Source: Cellulophaga sp. F20128
GTDB taxonomy: Bacteria; Bacteroidota; Bacteroidia; Flavobacteriales; Flavobacteriaceae
Direction of reading: 5' to 3'
Length of the DNA: 64,000 bases
Assembly: GCF_023015805.1 (NCBI RefSeq)
Contig: NZ_JALKBA010000006.1
Coordinates: 1 to 64,000, forward strand
Of the stretch, positions 18,126 to 26,240 are shown piece after piece; position 1 is the stretch's first letter, and every line of letters starts with the position of its first letter. Under the pieces are notes generated by a model that was given only the letters and a program-made list of their open reading frames with translations, was not told the DNA's origin and ran no database searches. The translations under genes and the position numbers were made by a program.

Positions 18126-18239
18126 TAGTCCTAAAAGATACTGTATATAAATGTTCTTTATACGTGTCTTTTGGGCTATTAATTTTAACACAATGATGTA
18201 GTTCATCTAAAAAATGCTTTTTTACAATTTTTAGGACTA
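18126..18239. ncRNA. Candidate structured RNA element
   Basis: TAGTCCTAAAA (18126-18136) and TTTTAGGACTA (18229-18239) are a perfect 11-bp inverted repeat enclosing a second, nested hairpin: GATAC and GTGTC around GTATATAAA and TTTATAC (18137-18168). It follows the PorP/SPOR gene and could be its structured 3' end or a separate small RNA. The strand cannot be fixed from the sequence. Confidence 0.4.
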
Positions 18240-18327
18240 CACTTTAAAACAAAAAACAAACTTGTAGTAAGTATTTGATATCTAATGAATTAATATATAA
18301 AAATAAATAAATTTTGTTTCATAAATC

Positions 18328-18354
18328 TATTTGTGGGGAATTTTCCTACAAATA
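18328..18354. repeat. Imperfect inverted repeat, possible operator
   Basis: TATTTGT-GGGGAA-TTTTCC-T-ACAAATA forms a near-continuous palindrome with one bulge. It stands about 120 bases upstream of the gene-start-like sequence at 18466 and about 490 bases upstream of the response regulator. Confidence 0.35.
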
Positions 18355-18465
18355 ATGTTTGTTTGGTAACTCTATTTTTATATCTTTATTATAAATAGTT
18401 TAAAAACCATATTAATAAATTAGAAAAAAATAGCCTAAAACGCTGTTTTATCAACACCCCAAAAT

Positions 18466-18500
18466 CCCAATCTTATGAAAAAAAATTACTCCCTACAAAA
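18466..18500 (+). repeat. Partial duplicate of the PD40 gene start
   Basis: The 17 bases CCCAATCTTATGAAAAA and, after a small gap, CCCTACAAAA are identical to 14687-14703 and 14711-14720 at the start of the PD40 gene; the spacing differs by one base. The open frame after this ATG (18475-18576, 33 codons) has no recognisable homology and is probably a remnant or leader peptide. Confidence 0.5.
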
Positions 18501-18843
18501 GAACAAAAAAGGTACCGAACTTCACGTACACACCACAAAATATTTCCAATTATCCAAGGGAATATTTCTCTTTTAAATTAGTGATTCCTTTTTATTAAAA
18601 AATAAGACAAAACATACCTTTCTATACATACTAAGATTTTTTGGTAGTGACCTTTTAGTGCCTTAATTCTAGTTCATATAGTGGGTAAAACCTACTTAAT
18701 TATTTCTATTGATAATTGAGCCAAGCCTTGTTATGCCTTATTTTTAAAGAGAAAGCATTACTAAACCCCAAATTTTACCCCTAATTTTAACCGTGTCCAT
18801 ACATTGCTAAAAACAATTGTGTGTCACAAAACCCCATTTACTT

Positions 18844-19473
18844 ATGAAACCTACTATTTTAAAAATTATCGTTATAGACAACGATCCAAAATTTCACGAA
18901 ACCTACCGCAATTACTTTAGCAGGTATGTAGATTATGATTTAAAAGGCATATTTAAAAATGCCAAAGAGGCTTTACAAGCCTTTGATAATATTCAGCCCG
19001 ATATTATTATTTCTGAAGTTTCTATTTCTGAACTTGGAGGAGTTGAAGGTGTTCGTTTGTTTCGGAAAAAAGCTGCAAACATTAAAATTTTAGTTGTAAG
19101 TGCTCAAAGCGAATTTACACTAATTAAAAGGGCTTTTAAAAATGGATCCAATGGTTATTTAACCAAACCCATAAATAAAGACCGATTGTATGATGCTTTA
19201 AACTCTATAAAGGACGAAGGTGTTGCTATGAGCAATGATATTGCAAAAAAAGTAATTGCTATGTTTCAAAGAAAATCATACAGTGCTTTTTCTAAGAGGG
19301 AAAATCAAATTATAGATTATTTATGTGAGGGTGAAACCTATAAAACCATTGCCGATAAATTATTTGTAACCCCCAGTGCCGTAAATTTTCACATTCAGAA
19401 TATTTATTTAAAATTAGATGTTAACTCAAAGTCTGAAGCACTTGAAAAACTAAGACTTTTAGATTGTGCGTAG
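18844..19473 (+). CDS. LuxR/NarL-type response regulator with Glu in place of the phospho-acceptor Asp
   Basis: 209 residues from ATG 18844; nine extra residues are possible from an upstream GTG but look unnatural. The receiver domain covers about 5-120 (IIVIDNDPKF with acidic residues 12 and 14, ILVVSAQS with the switch Ser, YLTKPI with the conserved Lys). At the acceptor position the usual Asp is Glu58 (PDIIISEVSI). The LuxR-type helix-turn-helix is at about 145-205 (SKRENQIIDYLCEGETYKTIADKLFVTPSAVNFHIQNIYLKL). Glu can mimic phosphorylation, so the protein may be permanently active or phosphate-independent (inference). No histidine kinase gene is adjacent. Its location suggests control of the envelope genes upstream. 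Confidence 0.92.
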   Translation: MKPTILKIIVIDNDPKFHETYRNYFSRYVDYDLKGIFKNAKEALQAFDNIQPDIIISEVSISELGGVEGVRLFRKKAANIKILVVSAQSEFTLIKRAFKNGSNGYLTKPINKDRLYDALNSIKDEGVAMSNDIAKKVIAMFQRKSYSAFSKRENQIIDYLCEGETYKTIADKLFVTPSAVNFHIQNIYLKLDVNSKSEALEKLRLLDCA

Positions 19474-19569
19474 CAAATGGGCTAGCTTAACAACGACGTA
19501 CCGCTTATGGTTTCCTATACTATGGAATAATTGGTGTACAACTTATTTTTGATTGCCCATTTTTACCAT

Positions 19570-19609
19570 CAAAGCCCTTGAAATTGATTATTTTTTTTCA
19601 GGGGTTTTG
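19570..19609. terminator. Bidirectional terminator between convergent genes
   Basis: CAAAGCCCTTGAAA (19570-19583) pairs with TTTCAGGGGTTTTG (19596-19609) with two G-T pairs. It lies between the response regulator gene (plus) and the membrane-protein gene (minus), which converge. Confidence 0.65.
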
Positions 19610-19615
19610 TCTTTC

Positions 19616-20350
19616 TTAATCTTTAAATATGGTTTCACCCTTTACCAACCAAGATATCCCAAAACACTCTATAGCAAGTGTTTCCATCCAAAAGGTTATG
19701 TGGTTATCTCGATATACATCCTCAGGAATCACATTTACTAAACCCAATAAAATAATTAAAAGCGCCAATACCATCACCACACCACAAAATTTATAAATAA
19801 TATTACGGATATTTTTCTCTTTGGTCCGTTTTTCCTTGGGTTTATCTGATCTGGTAAAAATAAAAAATGCCATATAATTTAAACTCAATAAAAATACCGC
19901 GGCTGCAAAGTAATGAAACCGTACGCGCCAAGTATTATCTTGTATATAAGTTACACTATAGGCGGCATCTGCATCACAACATGTAAGTGCAATATTATCA
20001 GTAGGAAATAGCAGTAGTACTATAGCAAACAAACCAGCGGTAAAAGAAACGTAGAAATCTATAGGTTCTTTCCCTTTATAAACCATTAGAAATATTGCCA
20101 GAATACTAACTACTATAATAAAAATTGGGTTTGCCCGGGTGTAATAATAATGGCTTATAGATTCTAAAGGGCTTGTATGTCCTGAAGACACCCAAAGAAA
20201 AATAAAAAGTGAAATGGGCAATAAAACCCCCAATACACCTATTAACTTCCGTAAGGTTTGGGTATTGGTTAACCAAATATCATCATCGCTCTTATAATCT
20301 ATTTTTAAAAGACTATTTACTTTAGAGGTTGCTGTTTTTTTTTGTTCCAT
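19616..20350 (-). CDS. Uncharacterised multi-pass membrane protein
   Basis: 244 residues. The N-terminal about 30 residues are hydrophilic, followed by about six hydrophobic segments (LIGVLGVLLPISLFIFLW, IFIIVVSILAIFLMVYKG, FTAGLFAIVLLLFP, YFAAAVFLLSLNYMAFFIF, VVMVLALLIILLGLVNVIP and a C-terminal one). A striking loop motif is ESISHYYYTRANP between the first two. I recognise no enzymatic family with certainty; proteins of this type occur as hypothetical membrane proteins in Bacteroidota. It starts 12 bases after the DUF3307 gene and is the last gene of the SatD operon, so it may work with those proteins at the membrane. Confidence 0.75.
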   Translation of the reverse strand: MEQKKTATSKVNSLLKIDYKSDDDIWLTNTQTLRKLIGVLGVLLPISLFIFLWVSSGHTSPLESISHYYYTRANPIFIIVVSILAIFLMVYKGKEPIDFYVSFTAGLFAIVLLLFPTDNIALTCCDADAAYSVTYIQDNTWRVRFHYFAAAVFLLSLNYMAFFIFTRSDKPKEKRTKEKNIRNIIYKFCGVVMVLALLIILLGLVNVIPEDVYRDNHITFWMETLAIECFGISWLVKGETIFKD

Positions 20351-20362
20351 AACAAGGGTCTA

Positions 20363-21088
20363 TTACATCGTTTCTGGCAATAAGGTACGTACATAGGTAT
20401 AGCACAAGGCAATACCTATGGCCAAGCCAAAACTTAAGAGGGTGCCTATTAAAATGTATTCCGTGAGCTTGCGGTCGTTTGCTTTTGATAAATCCCCAAA
20501 TCGAAATACAGATTTTGCAGTTAATAAAAACCCAATGCCACTCCACTGTCCTAAAACAATAAACATAAAAATAAACAAGCGTTCCAGTACACCGATGTAG
20601 GCACCAGCATTTTTTAATGATTTTTTATCACTGTTTTCCAATTTCCACCGAGAAACTATTACTTTCATTAAAATTGATGACACACTAGTAACCAGTAGGA
20701 TAGCAATTGTAAAAAGTAAAATTTCAGGAGAAAAAAGAGAAGCAAACGTAAAATTAAAAGGTATGTAATAAGACACTACTCCAAATAATACCAATAAATG
20801 CAGTAGTTGGTCTGTAAAAAACAGCACCCTTGCATTGTTTTTTTTATGGATAATTAATTTTCCTAAATCGATAAAAAAATGCGATATGACAACCACGCCA
20901 ATACCTAAAAAATAGGCGGAATTAAATTTTAAAAGTACCAATAACGCCAACAAATGTATTAACATATGCCAATACAAATAGGGCGATTTATATTTCTTTT
21001 TTTGTTTGTCTTTTATCCATTTATTCGGTTGTAAAACAAAATCTCCTAGTAGGTGTGCTAGAATAAATTTTAGGGCAAGTACTAACAT
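20363..21088 (-). CDS. DUF3307 domain-containing membrane protein
   Basis: 241 residues. The DUF3307 block is at the N-terminus (LAHLLGDFVLQPNKWIKDK, then SPYLYWHMLIHLLALLVLL and VISHFFIDLGKLIIHKK), with His residues in the first membrane helices characteristic of the family. About seven hydrophobic segments follow in total. It overlaps the upstream SatD-like gene by 7 bases, so the two are translationally coupled. SatD and DUF3307 proteins are found paired in Bacteroidota; their function is unknown. Confidence 0.88.
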   Translation of the reverse strand: MLVLALKFILAHLLGDFVLQPNKWIKDKQKKKYKSPYLYWHMLIHLLALLVLLKFNSAYFLGIGVVVISHFFIDLGKLIIHKKNNARVLFFTDQLLHLLVLFGVVSYYIPFNFTFASLFSPEILLFTIAILLVTSVSSILMKVIVSRWKLENSDKKSLKNAGAYIGVLERLFIFMFIVLGQWSGIGFLLTAKSVFRFGDLSKANDRKLTEYILIGTLLSFGLAIGIALCYTYVRTLLPETM

Positions 21089-21684
21089 AACTTTTGTATT
21101 TGTTGGTTGTAGTAATCTAGTATTTTTTCTATTTCATCAAAACCTGCTCTTTTTAAGCCGGCACTTATATTGCTCTGCTTTTTAGCTAATTTTTTAGCGA
21201 GGTCTTTTTGTGTAGTGTTTGGATTTGCTAAGCTTTCCTTTATGATGAGTGCATAGTTTGGCGTCCAGTTGTTAATGGTAAGTCCGGCGACATCTAGTAA
21301 TAAGTTAATCACCACATTAAAGTCGTTCCAAGGTGTTTTTATAGCTAGGGTTTGTTTTTTTAACCCTTCAAAACATTCGCCTGAATTTACATAGGCCGTA
21401 CCATTAGATTCTGTTACTTTCTCTGCTTGGTAGTCTTCTTCTCCAATTCCAATGGCCATTCTAACATCTAAATTTTTAAATTGCTTTAAGGCCGACTTAA
21501 TATGCAATACTGTGATTAGCGCTTGTTTGGGTGTGGTTTTTATTTGAAAACTATCGCCCCTATAAATTTCCCAATCTTTTGGTTGGCTCCCAATCTGATC
21601 TAACTCTTGTTTAAGTACAGGCATCCAAAGCGCCACATCTTCTAACCTAGAATTGATGATATCGCCAGTAATTATTGCAACCAT
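21082..21684 (-). CDS. SatD-family protein with C-terminal helix-turn-helix
   Basis: 200 residues, cytoplasmic. The SatD-like core starts MVAIITGDIINSRL and includes WEIYRGDSFQI and DVRMAIGIG, motifs resembling a nucleotide-cyclase-type fold. The C-terminal about 40 residues look like a helix-turn-helix (TTQKDLAKKLAKKQSNISAGLKRAGF), so the protein may bind DNA. It is first gene of a three-gene operon with the DUF3307 and membrane-protein genes and is preceded by a consensus promoter and a perfect 18-bp palindrome, which suggests autoregulation (inference). Confidence 0.85.
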   Translation of the reverse strand: MVAIITGDIINSRLEDVALWMPVLKQELDQIGSQPKDWEIYRGDSFQIKTTPKQALITVLHIKSALKQFKNLDVRMAIGIGEEDYQAEKVTESNGTAYVNSGECFEGLKKQTLAIKTPWNDFNVVINLLLDVAGLTINNWTPNYALIIKESLANPNTTQKDLAKKLAKKQSNISAGLKRAGFDEIEKILDYYNQQIQKLC

Positions 21685-21698
21685 AGTGTTGTTTTTAT

Positions 21699-21730
21699 CA
21701 AATATATGTCTTTATGCATATATTTGCAAA
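21699..21730 (-). promoter_or_regulatory. Promoter of the SatD operon
   Basis: On the minus strand TTTG (21730-21727), 20 bases, TATATTTG (21706-21699) is a full match to the Bacteroidota promoter consensus, ending 14 bases before the SatD start codon. Confidence 0.75.
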
Positions 21731-21735
21731 TATAT
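21718..21735. promoter_or_regulatory. Perfect 18-bp palindrome over the -33 box
   Basis: ATATATTTGCAAATATAT is its own reverse complement and covers the -33 element of the SatD promoter. A dimeric protein bound here would block RNA polymerase. Further GCATATA and TATATGC sequences follow to 21775. Confidence 0.6.
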
Positions 21736-21780
21736 TCAAAATTGCATATAATTTAAAATATATGCTCAACGTTATATATT

Positions 21781-23151
21781 TCAATTTTCAATACTGACGC
21801 TCTCATTATCTTTATTTTGCCTTAAATAACTTTTAATGATTTTTTGTACATCCGTATTGTCTTGTTTTGGAGTAATATGAGCGGCGTATTCTTCTAAGGT
21901 TGCTATTCGTTTTTTAGCCTTTACATATCCAAAACCTTGGTAAATTCCATTTTCTATTAAAACGATAGCTCGTTCATCTTTATCCCTTCCAATGTCTTTA
22001 ATTAGGTATGTTGTAATATTACCAGACGTTAAGCGTAAGGCCTCTAAAGCCCTTTCGTTATAGGAGCTTACGCTTTCTAAATCCCTGCAAACACCTTTAC
22101 AGCTTTTAATATGATAATGAAAACAAGCCCCCGTAATTTGTTGCAAATTGCAATACCTAGGGCAAAGCTCATATTCTTCGCATAATTTCTCTAAGAAGGC
22201 CCTGCATTCTGTCTGATTGTAAAATTTAAATAAAGGGTTTTGCAATGCTGTAAGTTTATTATACACAATATGCAGTATACCTTTACGATCTATATAAGTA
22301 CCAACACCATAACTGTAACGCACTCTTTTTTGGGCTCTATTGTGTTTTGGGTACTGCTTTTTAATTTCATCAGACTCTAATAACAAGGCTACGAGTTCAC
22401 TACCCGTTTCTGTATATACAATGTCTGCCGTTTCAAAGCAAAGCTTTTGTTCTTTGTTTGTTTTACTGTATATATGACTTAGCACCCGTTGTTTAATGTC
22501 CTTTGCTTTACCCACATATATTATTTTACCATTTACATCTTTAAAATAATACACCCCTGTAGTATTTGGTAAGGCATCAATAACAGCTTTTGGCAGCAGT
22601 GGTGGTAAGGTTGCCTGTCTAGATTTTGGATTTAAAAAAGATTCAAAAATACCATCCTTGTCTAAATCCAACAATTTTTTAAGTAAGATAACAGTAGCTT
22701 CTGCATCTCCCCTAGCCCTATGCCTGCCATGAATGGTGATTCCTAAACTCGTACACAATGCACCTAGACTATAACTTTGCTGGCCTTGAATTAACTTTCT
22801 AGACAAACGAACGGTACAAAGTTTTTTGCGTTTAAACTCCGCTCCTAAAGACGTTAATTCTTCTTTTATAATATTATAATCGAAATTAACATTGTGGGCT
22901 ACAAAAATACAACCCTCCGTATATTCTAAAACTTCTTGTGCTATTTCATAAAATTTAGGAGCGGTACGCACCATATTGTCCGTAATCCCCGTAAGTTGAG
23001 AAATTCTATAATTAATAGAAACCTCAGGGTTTACCAAGGAAGTAAATTCCTTTACCACCTTTTCGCCATCAAAAACAAAAATGGAAATTTCGGTTATTTT
23101 ATTATCATCACCACGCAATCCTGTGGTTTCTATATCTACTACTGCGTACAT
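21781..23151 (-). CDS. DnaQ-like 3'-5' exonuclease fused to a GIY-YIG (UvrC-N-like) nuclease domain
   Basis: 456 residues from ATG 23151 (a TTG three codons earlier is rejected). The N-terminal exonuclease domain (about 1-170) has the DEDDh motifs: VVDIETTG, HNVNFDYNI and HRARGDAEAT. A GIY-YIG nuclease domain follows (about 195-275, TTGVYYFKDVNGKIIYVGKA), then a Cys-containing region (ELCPRYCNLQ, GACFHYHIKSCKGVC) similar to UvrC/Cho-type proteins. Fusions of this type are widespread in Bacteroidota and probably act in DNA repair. The gene is single and divergent from the FAD oxidoreductase. Confidence 0.93.
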   Translation of the reverse strand: MYAVVDIETTGLRGDDNKITEISIFVFDGEKVVKEFTSLVNPEVSINYRISQLTGITDNMVRTAPKFYEIAQEVLEYTEGCIFVAHNVNFDYNIIKEELTSLGAEFKRKKLCTVRLSRKLIQGQQSYSLGALCTSLGITIHGRHRARGDAEATVILLKKLLDLDKDGIFESFLNPKSRQATLPPLLPKAVIDALPNTTGVYYFKDVNGKIIYVGKAKDIKQRVLSHIYSKTNKEQKLCFETADIVYTETGSELVALLLESDEIKKQYPKHNRAQKRVRYSYGVGTYIDRKGILHIVYNKLTALQNPLFKFYNQTECRAFLEKLCEEYELCPRYCNLQQITGACFHYHIKSCKGVCRDLESVSSYNERALEALRLTSGNITTYLIKDIGRDKDERAIVLIENGIYQGFGYVKAKKRIATLEEYAAHITPKQDNTDVQKIIKSYLRQNKDNESVSIEN

Positions 23152-23232
23152 AAAAAGCAACTTTATACTAGCTGTAGCTAAAGATATTGTAATTTATTTA
23201 AAGACAGAAAATAGAAGTTCTATTAAATCGAC

Positions 23233-23240
23233 TATTTTTG
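23233..23240 (+). promoter_or_regulatory. -7 box of the FAD oxidoreductase gene
   Basis: TATTTTTG matches TAnnTTTG and ends exactly four bases before ATG 23245, implying a leaderless or nearly leaderless mRNA. No clear TTG occurs at the -33 position. Confidence 0.55.
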
Positions 23241-23244
23241 CAGT

Positions 23245-24801
23245 ATGGTAAGAAACATTCAGCTTAGAACAACATTATTAGAAGAGCCGGTAGAAGGAAT
23301 TCTAAAACGCAAAGCTGCAAAATATTTAGGCATTCCAATTGAAGAAATTACAGCTGTAAAAGTAGCCCGTAAATCTATTGACGCCCGTAAGTCTACCATT
23401 TATTTTAACTATAAAGTATCTGTATACATCAAAGAACCTGCACCAGAAAGCAACAAATATTCGTTTGAGTATAAGGATGTTTCCAATGCCAAAGAAATAC
23501 ATATCATAGGATTTGGTCCTGCCGGTATGTATGCCGCCTTACGCTGCTTAGAATTAGGATTTAGACCCATAGTATTAGAACGCGGTAAAAACGTACAAGA
23601 TAGAAGGCGCGATTTAAAAGCCATTAACCAAGAGCATATTGTAAACGAAGATTCTAATTACTGTTTTGGTGAAGGTGGTGCCGGCACCTATTCGGATGGG
23701 AAACTATACACTCGGAGTCTTAAACGCGGGGATGTACGCAAGATTTTTGAAAACTTGGTGTATCACGGCGCCACAGAACAAATTTTAGTAGATGCCCACC
23801 CACATATTGGCACCAACAAACTACCAAAATTGGTGCAAAACATTCGGGAAAACATTATAAAACATGGTGGTGAAGTACATTTTGATACCAAGGTGGTCGA
23901 TTTCGACATCAAAAACAACACCCTAAAAGCCATTGTCTTGGAAAATGGTAATGAAATGGCGGTAAACAGCGTTATTCTGGCCACTGGACATTCTGCCAGA
24001 GATATTTATTACCTATTGCATAAAAAAGAGATTGCCTTACAGGCAAAATCGTTTGCTATGGGGGTACGGATAGAACATCCACAACACATTATAGACAGTA
24101 TACAATACCATTGCAGCGGGGATCGTAATGAATTATTGCCTGCAGCTGCTTATAGTTTGGTAGAACAGGTAAAAGATAGAGGGGTGTATTCTTTTTGCAT
24201 GTGTCCCGGCGGTTTTATAGTACCGGCAGCAACTGCTCCAGGAGAGGTCGTTGTAAACGGAATGTCACCTTCAAGGCGCAATAACCTCTTTGCAAATTCT
24301 GGGATTGTCGTAGAAATTAATATTGATGAAGATATCCCCAAATACAACCACTTTGGAGCTTTAAAGGGATTGGAGTATCAAAAGGATTTGGAACGTTTGG
24401 CCTTTACGGCTGGAGGAAGAAGTCAAGTTGCTCCAGCACAACGTTTAACCGATTTTGTAGATGGTAAGTTATCAACCAATTTAAATGAAACCTCCTACCA
24501 ACCTGGCCTAAAGTCGGCTCCCCTACACTCCCTATTGCCAAAACTAATAGGAAGTAGATTGCGAGGCGGTTTTAAAGCTTTTGGGGATAAAATGAATGGG
24601 TATTATACGGCTGAAGCGAATATTATAGGAGTGGAATCTAGAACCTCATCGCCAGTAAATATTCCTCGAAATGAAAAATTAGAGCATCCAGAAATTAAAG
24701 GTTTATTCCCTTGTGGCGAAGGCGGAGGCTATGCTGGTGGTATAATTTCAGCTGCTATGGATGGTGAGCGCTGTGCTGAGGCAGCCACCTTTGGCCTTTA
24801 G
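23245..24801 (+). CDS. NAD(P)/FAD-dependent oxidoreductase (COG2509-type dehydrogenase)
   Basis: 518 residues, cytoplasmic. After an N-terminal alpha/beta cap (about 1-80) comes the FAD-binding Rossmann motif IHIIGFGPAGMYAALRC, then VLERGKNVQDRRRD and the characteristic CFGEGGAGTYSDGKLYTR. A second nucleotide-contact motif is VILATGHSARD, and the C-terminus closes with FPCGEGGGYAGGIISAAMDG. The family is annotated as uncharacterised FAD-dependent dehydrogenases; substrate unknown. The gene is single and its -7 box lies four bases before the ATG. Confidence 0.93.
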   Translation: MVRNIQLRTTLLEEPVEGILKRKAAKYLGIPIEEITAVKVARKSIDARKSTIYFNYKVSVYIKEPAPESNKYSFEYKDVSNAKEIHIIGFGPAGMYAALRCLELGFRPIVLERGKNVQDRRRDLKAINQEHIVNEDSNYCFGEGGAGTYSDGKLYTRSLKRGDVRKIFENLVYHGATEQILVDAHPHIGTNKLPKLVQNIRENIIKHGGEVHFDTKVVDFDIKNNTLKAIVLENGNEMAVNSVILATGHSARDIYYLLHKKEIALQAKSFAMGVRIEHPQHIIDSIQYHCSGDRNELLPAAAYSLVEQVKDRGVYSFCMCPGGFIVPAATAPGEVVVNGMSPSRRNNLFANSGIVVEINIDEDIPKYNHFGALKGLEYQKDLERLAFTAGGRSQVAPAQRLTDFVDGKLSTNLNETSYQPGLKSAPLHSLLPKLIGSRLRGGFKAFGDKMNGYYTAEANIIGVESRTSSPVNIPRNEKLEHPEIKGLFPCGEGGGYAGGIISAAMDGERCAEAATFGL

Positions 24802-24876
24802 CGAAGAGCTCGTTGTTCTATTATAGGTGCTTTGGAAACCACCCTACTTTAGACGTACAGCCTTTACCTTATGCTT

Positions 24877-25029
24877 TCACTCCCCTTTCTCTTGTGCTTT
24901 TTTAATAATAGCTTTAAGGCGTTCTTTCCGTAAAGCTTCTTCTTTTTTCTTTTTATTAATCTTCTGTGCCATTAACTTAGAATGCTTTGCCTTATTAGAG
25001 GTGTTTTTTTCTCTTCCTGTCTTTGCCAT
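24877..25029 (-). CDS. Small highly basic protein, 50 residues
   Basis: Reads MAKTGREKNTSNKAKHSKLM, then a lysine-rich helix (KKKKEEALRKERLKAII) and ends AQEKGE. About a third of residues are Lys or Arg. Small Lys-rich proteins of this type occur in Flavobacteriia; a nucleic-acid-binding role is inference only. The gene sits convergent to the FAD oxidoreductase. It is too short for many gene finders, but the sharp start, single stop and ordered composition support it. Confidence 0.7.
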   Translation of the reverse strand: MAKTGREKNTSNKAKHSKLMAQKINKKKKEEALRKERLKAIIKKAQEKGE

Positions 25030-25106
25030 ACCCTATTTCTTCTAATTCTTAAATTCACACGATATCATTTAGTGTGCTGAATCCTTTTAATCCCTATAAA
25101 ACGTAA

Positions 25107-26240
25107 TTACAGCCCTTTCCACCACGGAGAAAAGGTAGTTATTGTGTCTTTTACAACTATTTCTGCTCCAATTTCTGGGGTAATTACTTCTAGATTCAAT
25201 TCGCTCGCTTTTGCCTGTACACGAGTTATAGGATCTGTCCATTCATGCAAAGCCAATTTAAATCCCGCCCAATGTATAGGCATTATTTTCTTTGCCTGTA
25301 CATCAATGCCTGCCTGTGCGGTTTCTTCTGGCATCATGTGAATATCTGACCACATTTGGTTGTATTGTCCGCATTCTAGCAAGGCAATATCAAAAGGACC
25401 ATAGGCATCCCCAATTTCTTTAAAGTGTGGTGCATAGCCACTATCACCGCTAAAATAGATATTATCGTTCTTAGATTGTATCACCCAAGAACTCCATAGC
25501 GTACTTTGACCACTACTAAAACTTCTTCCTGAAAAATGTTGCGCAGGGGTACATACTAGGGTGATGTCTTTAAACTGTGTTTCTTGCCACCAATCCAATT
25601 CTGTTATTTTAGTGGCAGATATGCCCCAAGCCTCTAAATGCACTCCCAATCCCAACGGTACTTAATAGTGCCCCACTTTATCCTTTATTTTTACAATGGT
25701 CTCATAGTCTAGATGGTCGTAATGATCATGTGAAAAGATTACCGCATCAATTTGAGGTAAGGCTGCTATTGCAATGGGAAATTCTGTATTAAACCGATTA
25801 CCCCCCAACAACGGATGTGGGGCTGCGACCTTGCCAAACATTGGATCTAACAAAATAGTCTTCCCTTCTATTTGCAATAAAAAAGATGAATGTCCAAACC
25901 AAACCAATCGCGTTTTCCCCGAATAATTTGCCAAATTACTAGTGTCTATTTTTGTGACTTTTAAATCTTCTTTTGGCCTAGCGTTGGGTACTTTGGTTGT
26001 AAAAAATGCATAGGCAACATTTAAGGTTTCCTTAAAACTCAGGTCCTTTGGAACTGGTTTTGTATTATTAAATTTTCCATTGTCAAATTGTTTTGAATGT
26101 TGGTATGTAAGTTGACGTTCTATGGAAATAGAACCCCCAAAACTTGGATAGAAACTGGTAAATAGAAAATACGCAATTATGAGCAAACAAACTATAGCAA
26201 TAATTGTAATCATTGTTCTTTTTAAAATTAATTTAAACAT
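25107..26240 (-). pseudogene. Metallo-beta-lactamase-fold hydrolase interrupted by one in-frame TAA
   Basis: Two halves in the same frame, 192 residues (26240-25662) and about 182 residues (25661-25107), join across one TAA at 25664-25662. Reading through gives a normal UlaG-like MBL protein of about 376 residues: an N-terminal membrane anchor (about 8-28), LVWFGHSSFLLQIEGKTILLDP, the metal motif SHDHYDHLDY, then past the stop VPLGLGVHLEAWGI, YFSGDSGYAPHFKEI, LLECGQYNQMW and MPIHWAGFKLALHEW. No other damage is seen, so the mutation is recent, or it is a sequencing error, or the stop is read through. Family members hydrolyse N-acyl-phosphatidylethanolamine or related lactones; the substrate here is unknown. 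Confidence 0.85.

Larger units (their letters stand above)
18060..18843. other. 784-bp non-coding gap with several inverted repeats
   Basis: No convincing gene. It holds a long structured element (18126-18239), a hairpin TATTTGT...ACAAATA (18328-18354), a fragment resembling the start of the PD40 gene (18466-18500) that opens a doubtful 33-codon frame (18475-18576), and the leader of the response regulator. The gap is unusually long for this compact region. Confidence 0.6.

Noticed and set aside
18475-18576. 33-codon frame starting MKKNYSLQK
   Set aside because: Beyond the duplicated start sequence it has no recognisable features and no downstream partner; kept only as part of the duplication finding.
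24827-25045. 72-residue plus-strand frame after the FAD oxidoreductase
   Set aside because: Its sequence is Phe/Leu/Ser-rich because it is the complement of the Lys-rich minus-strand gene at 24877-25029.
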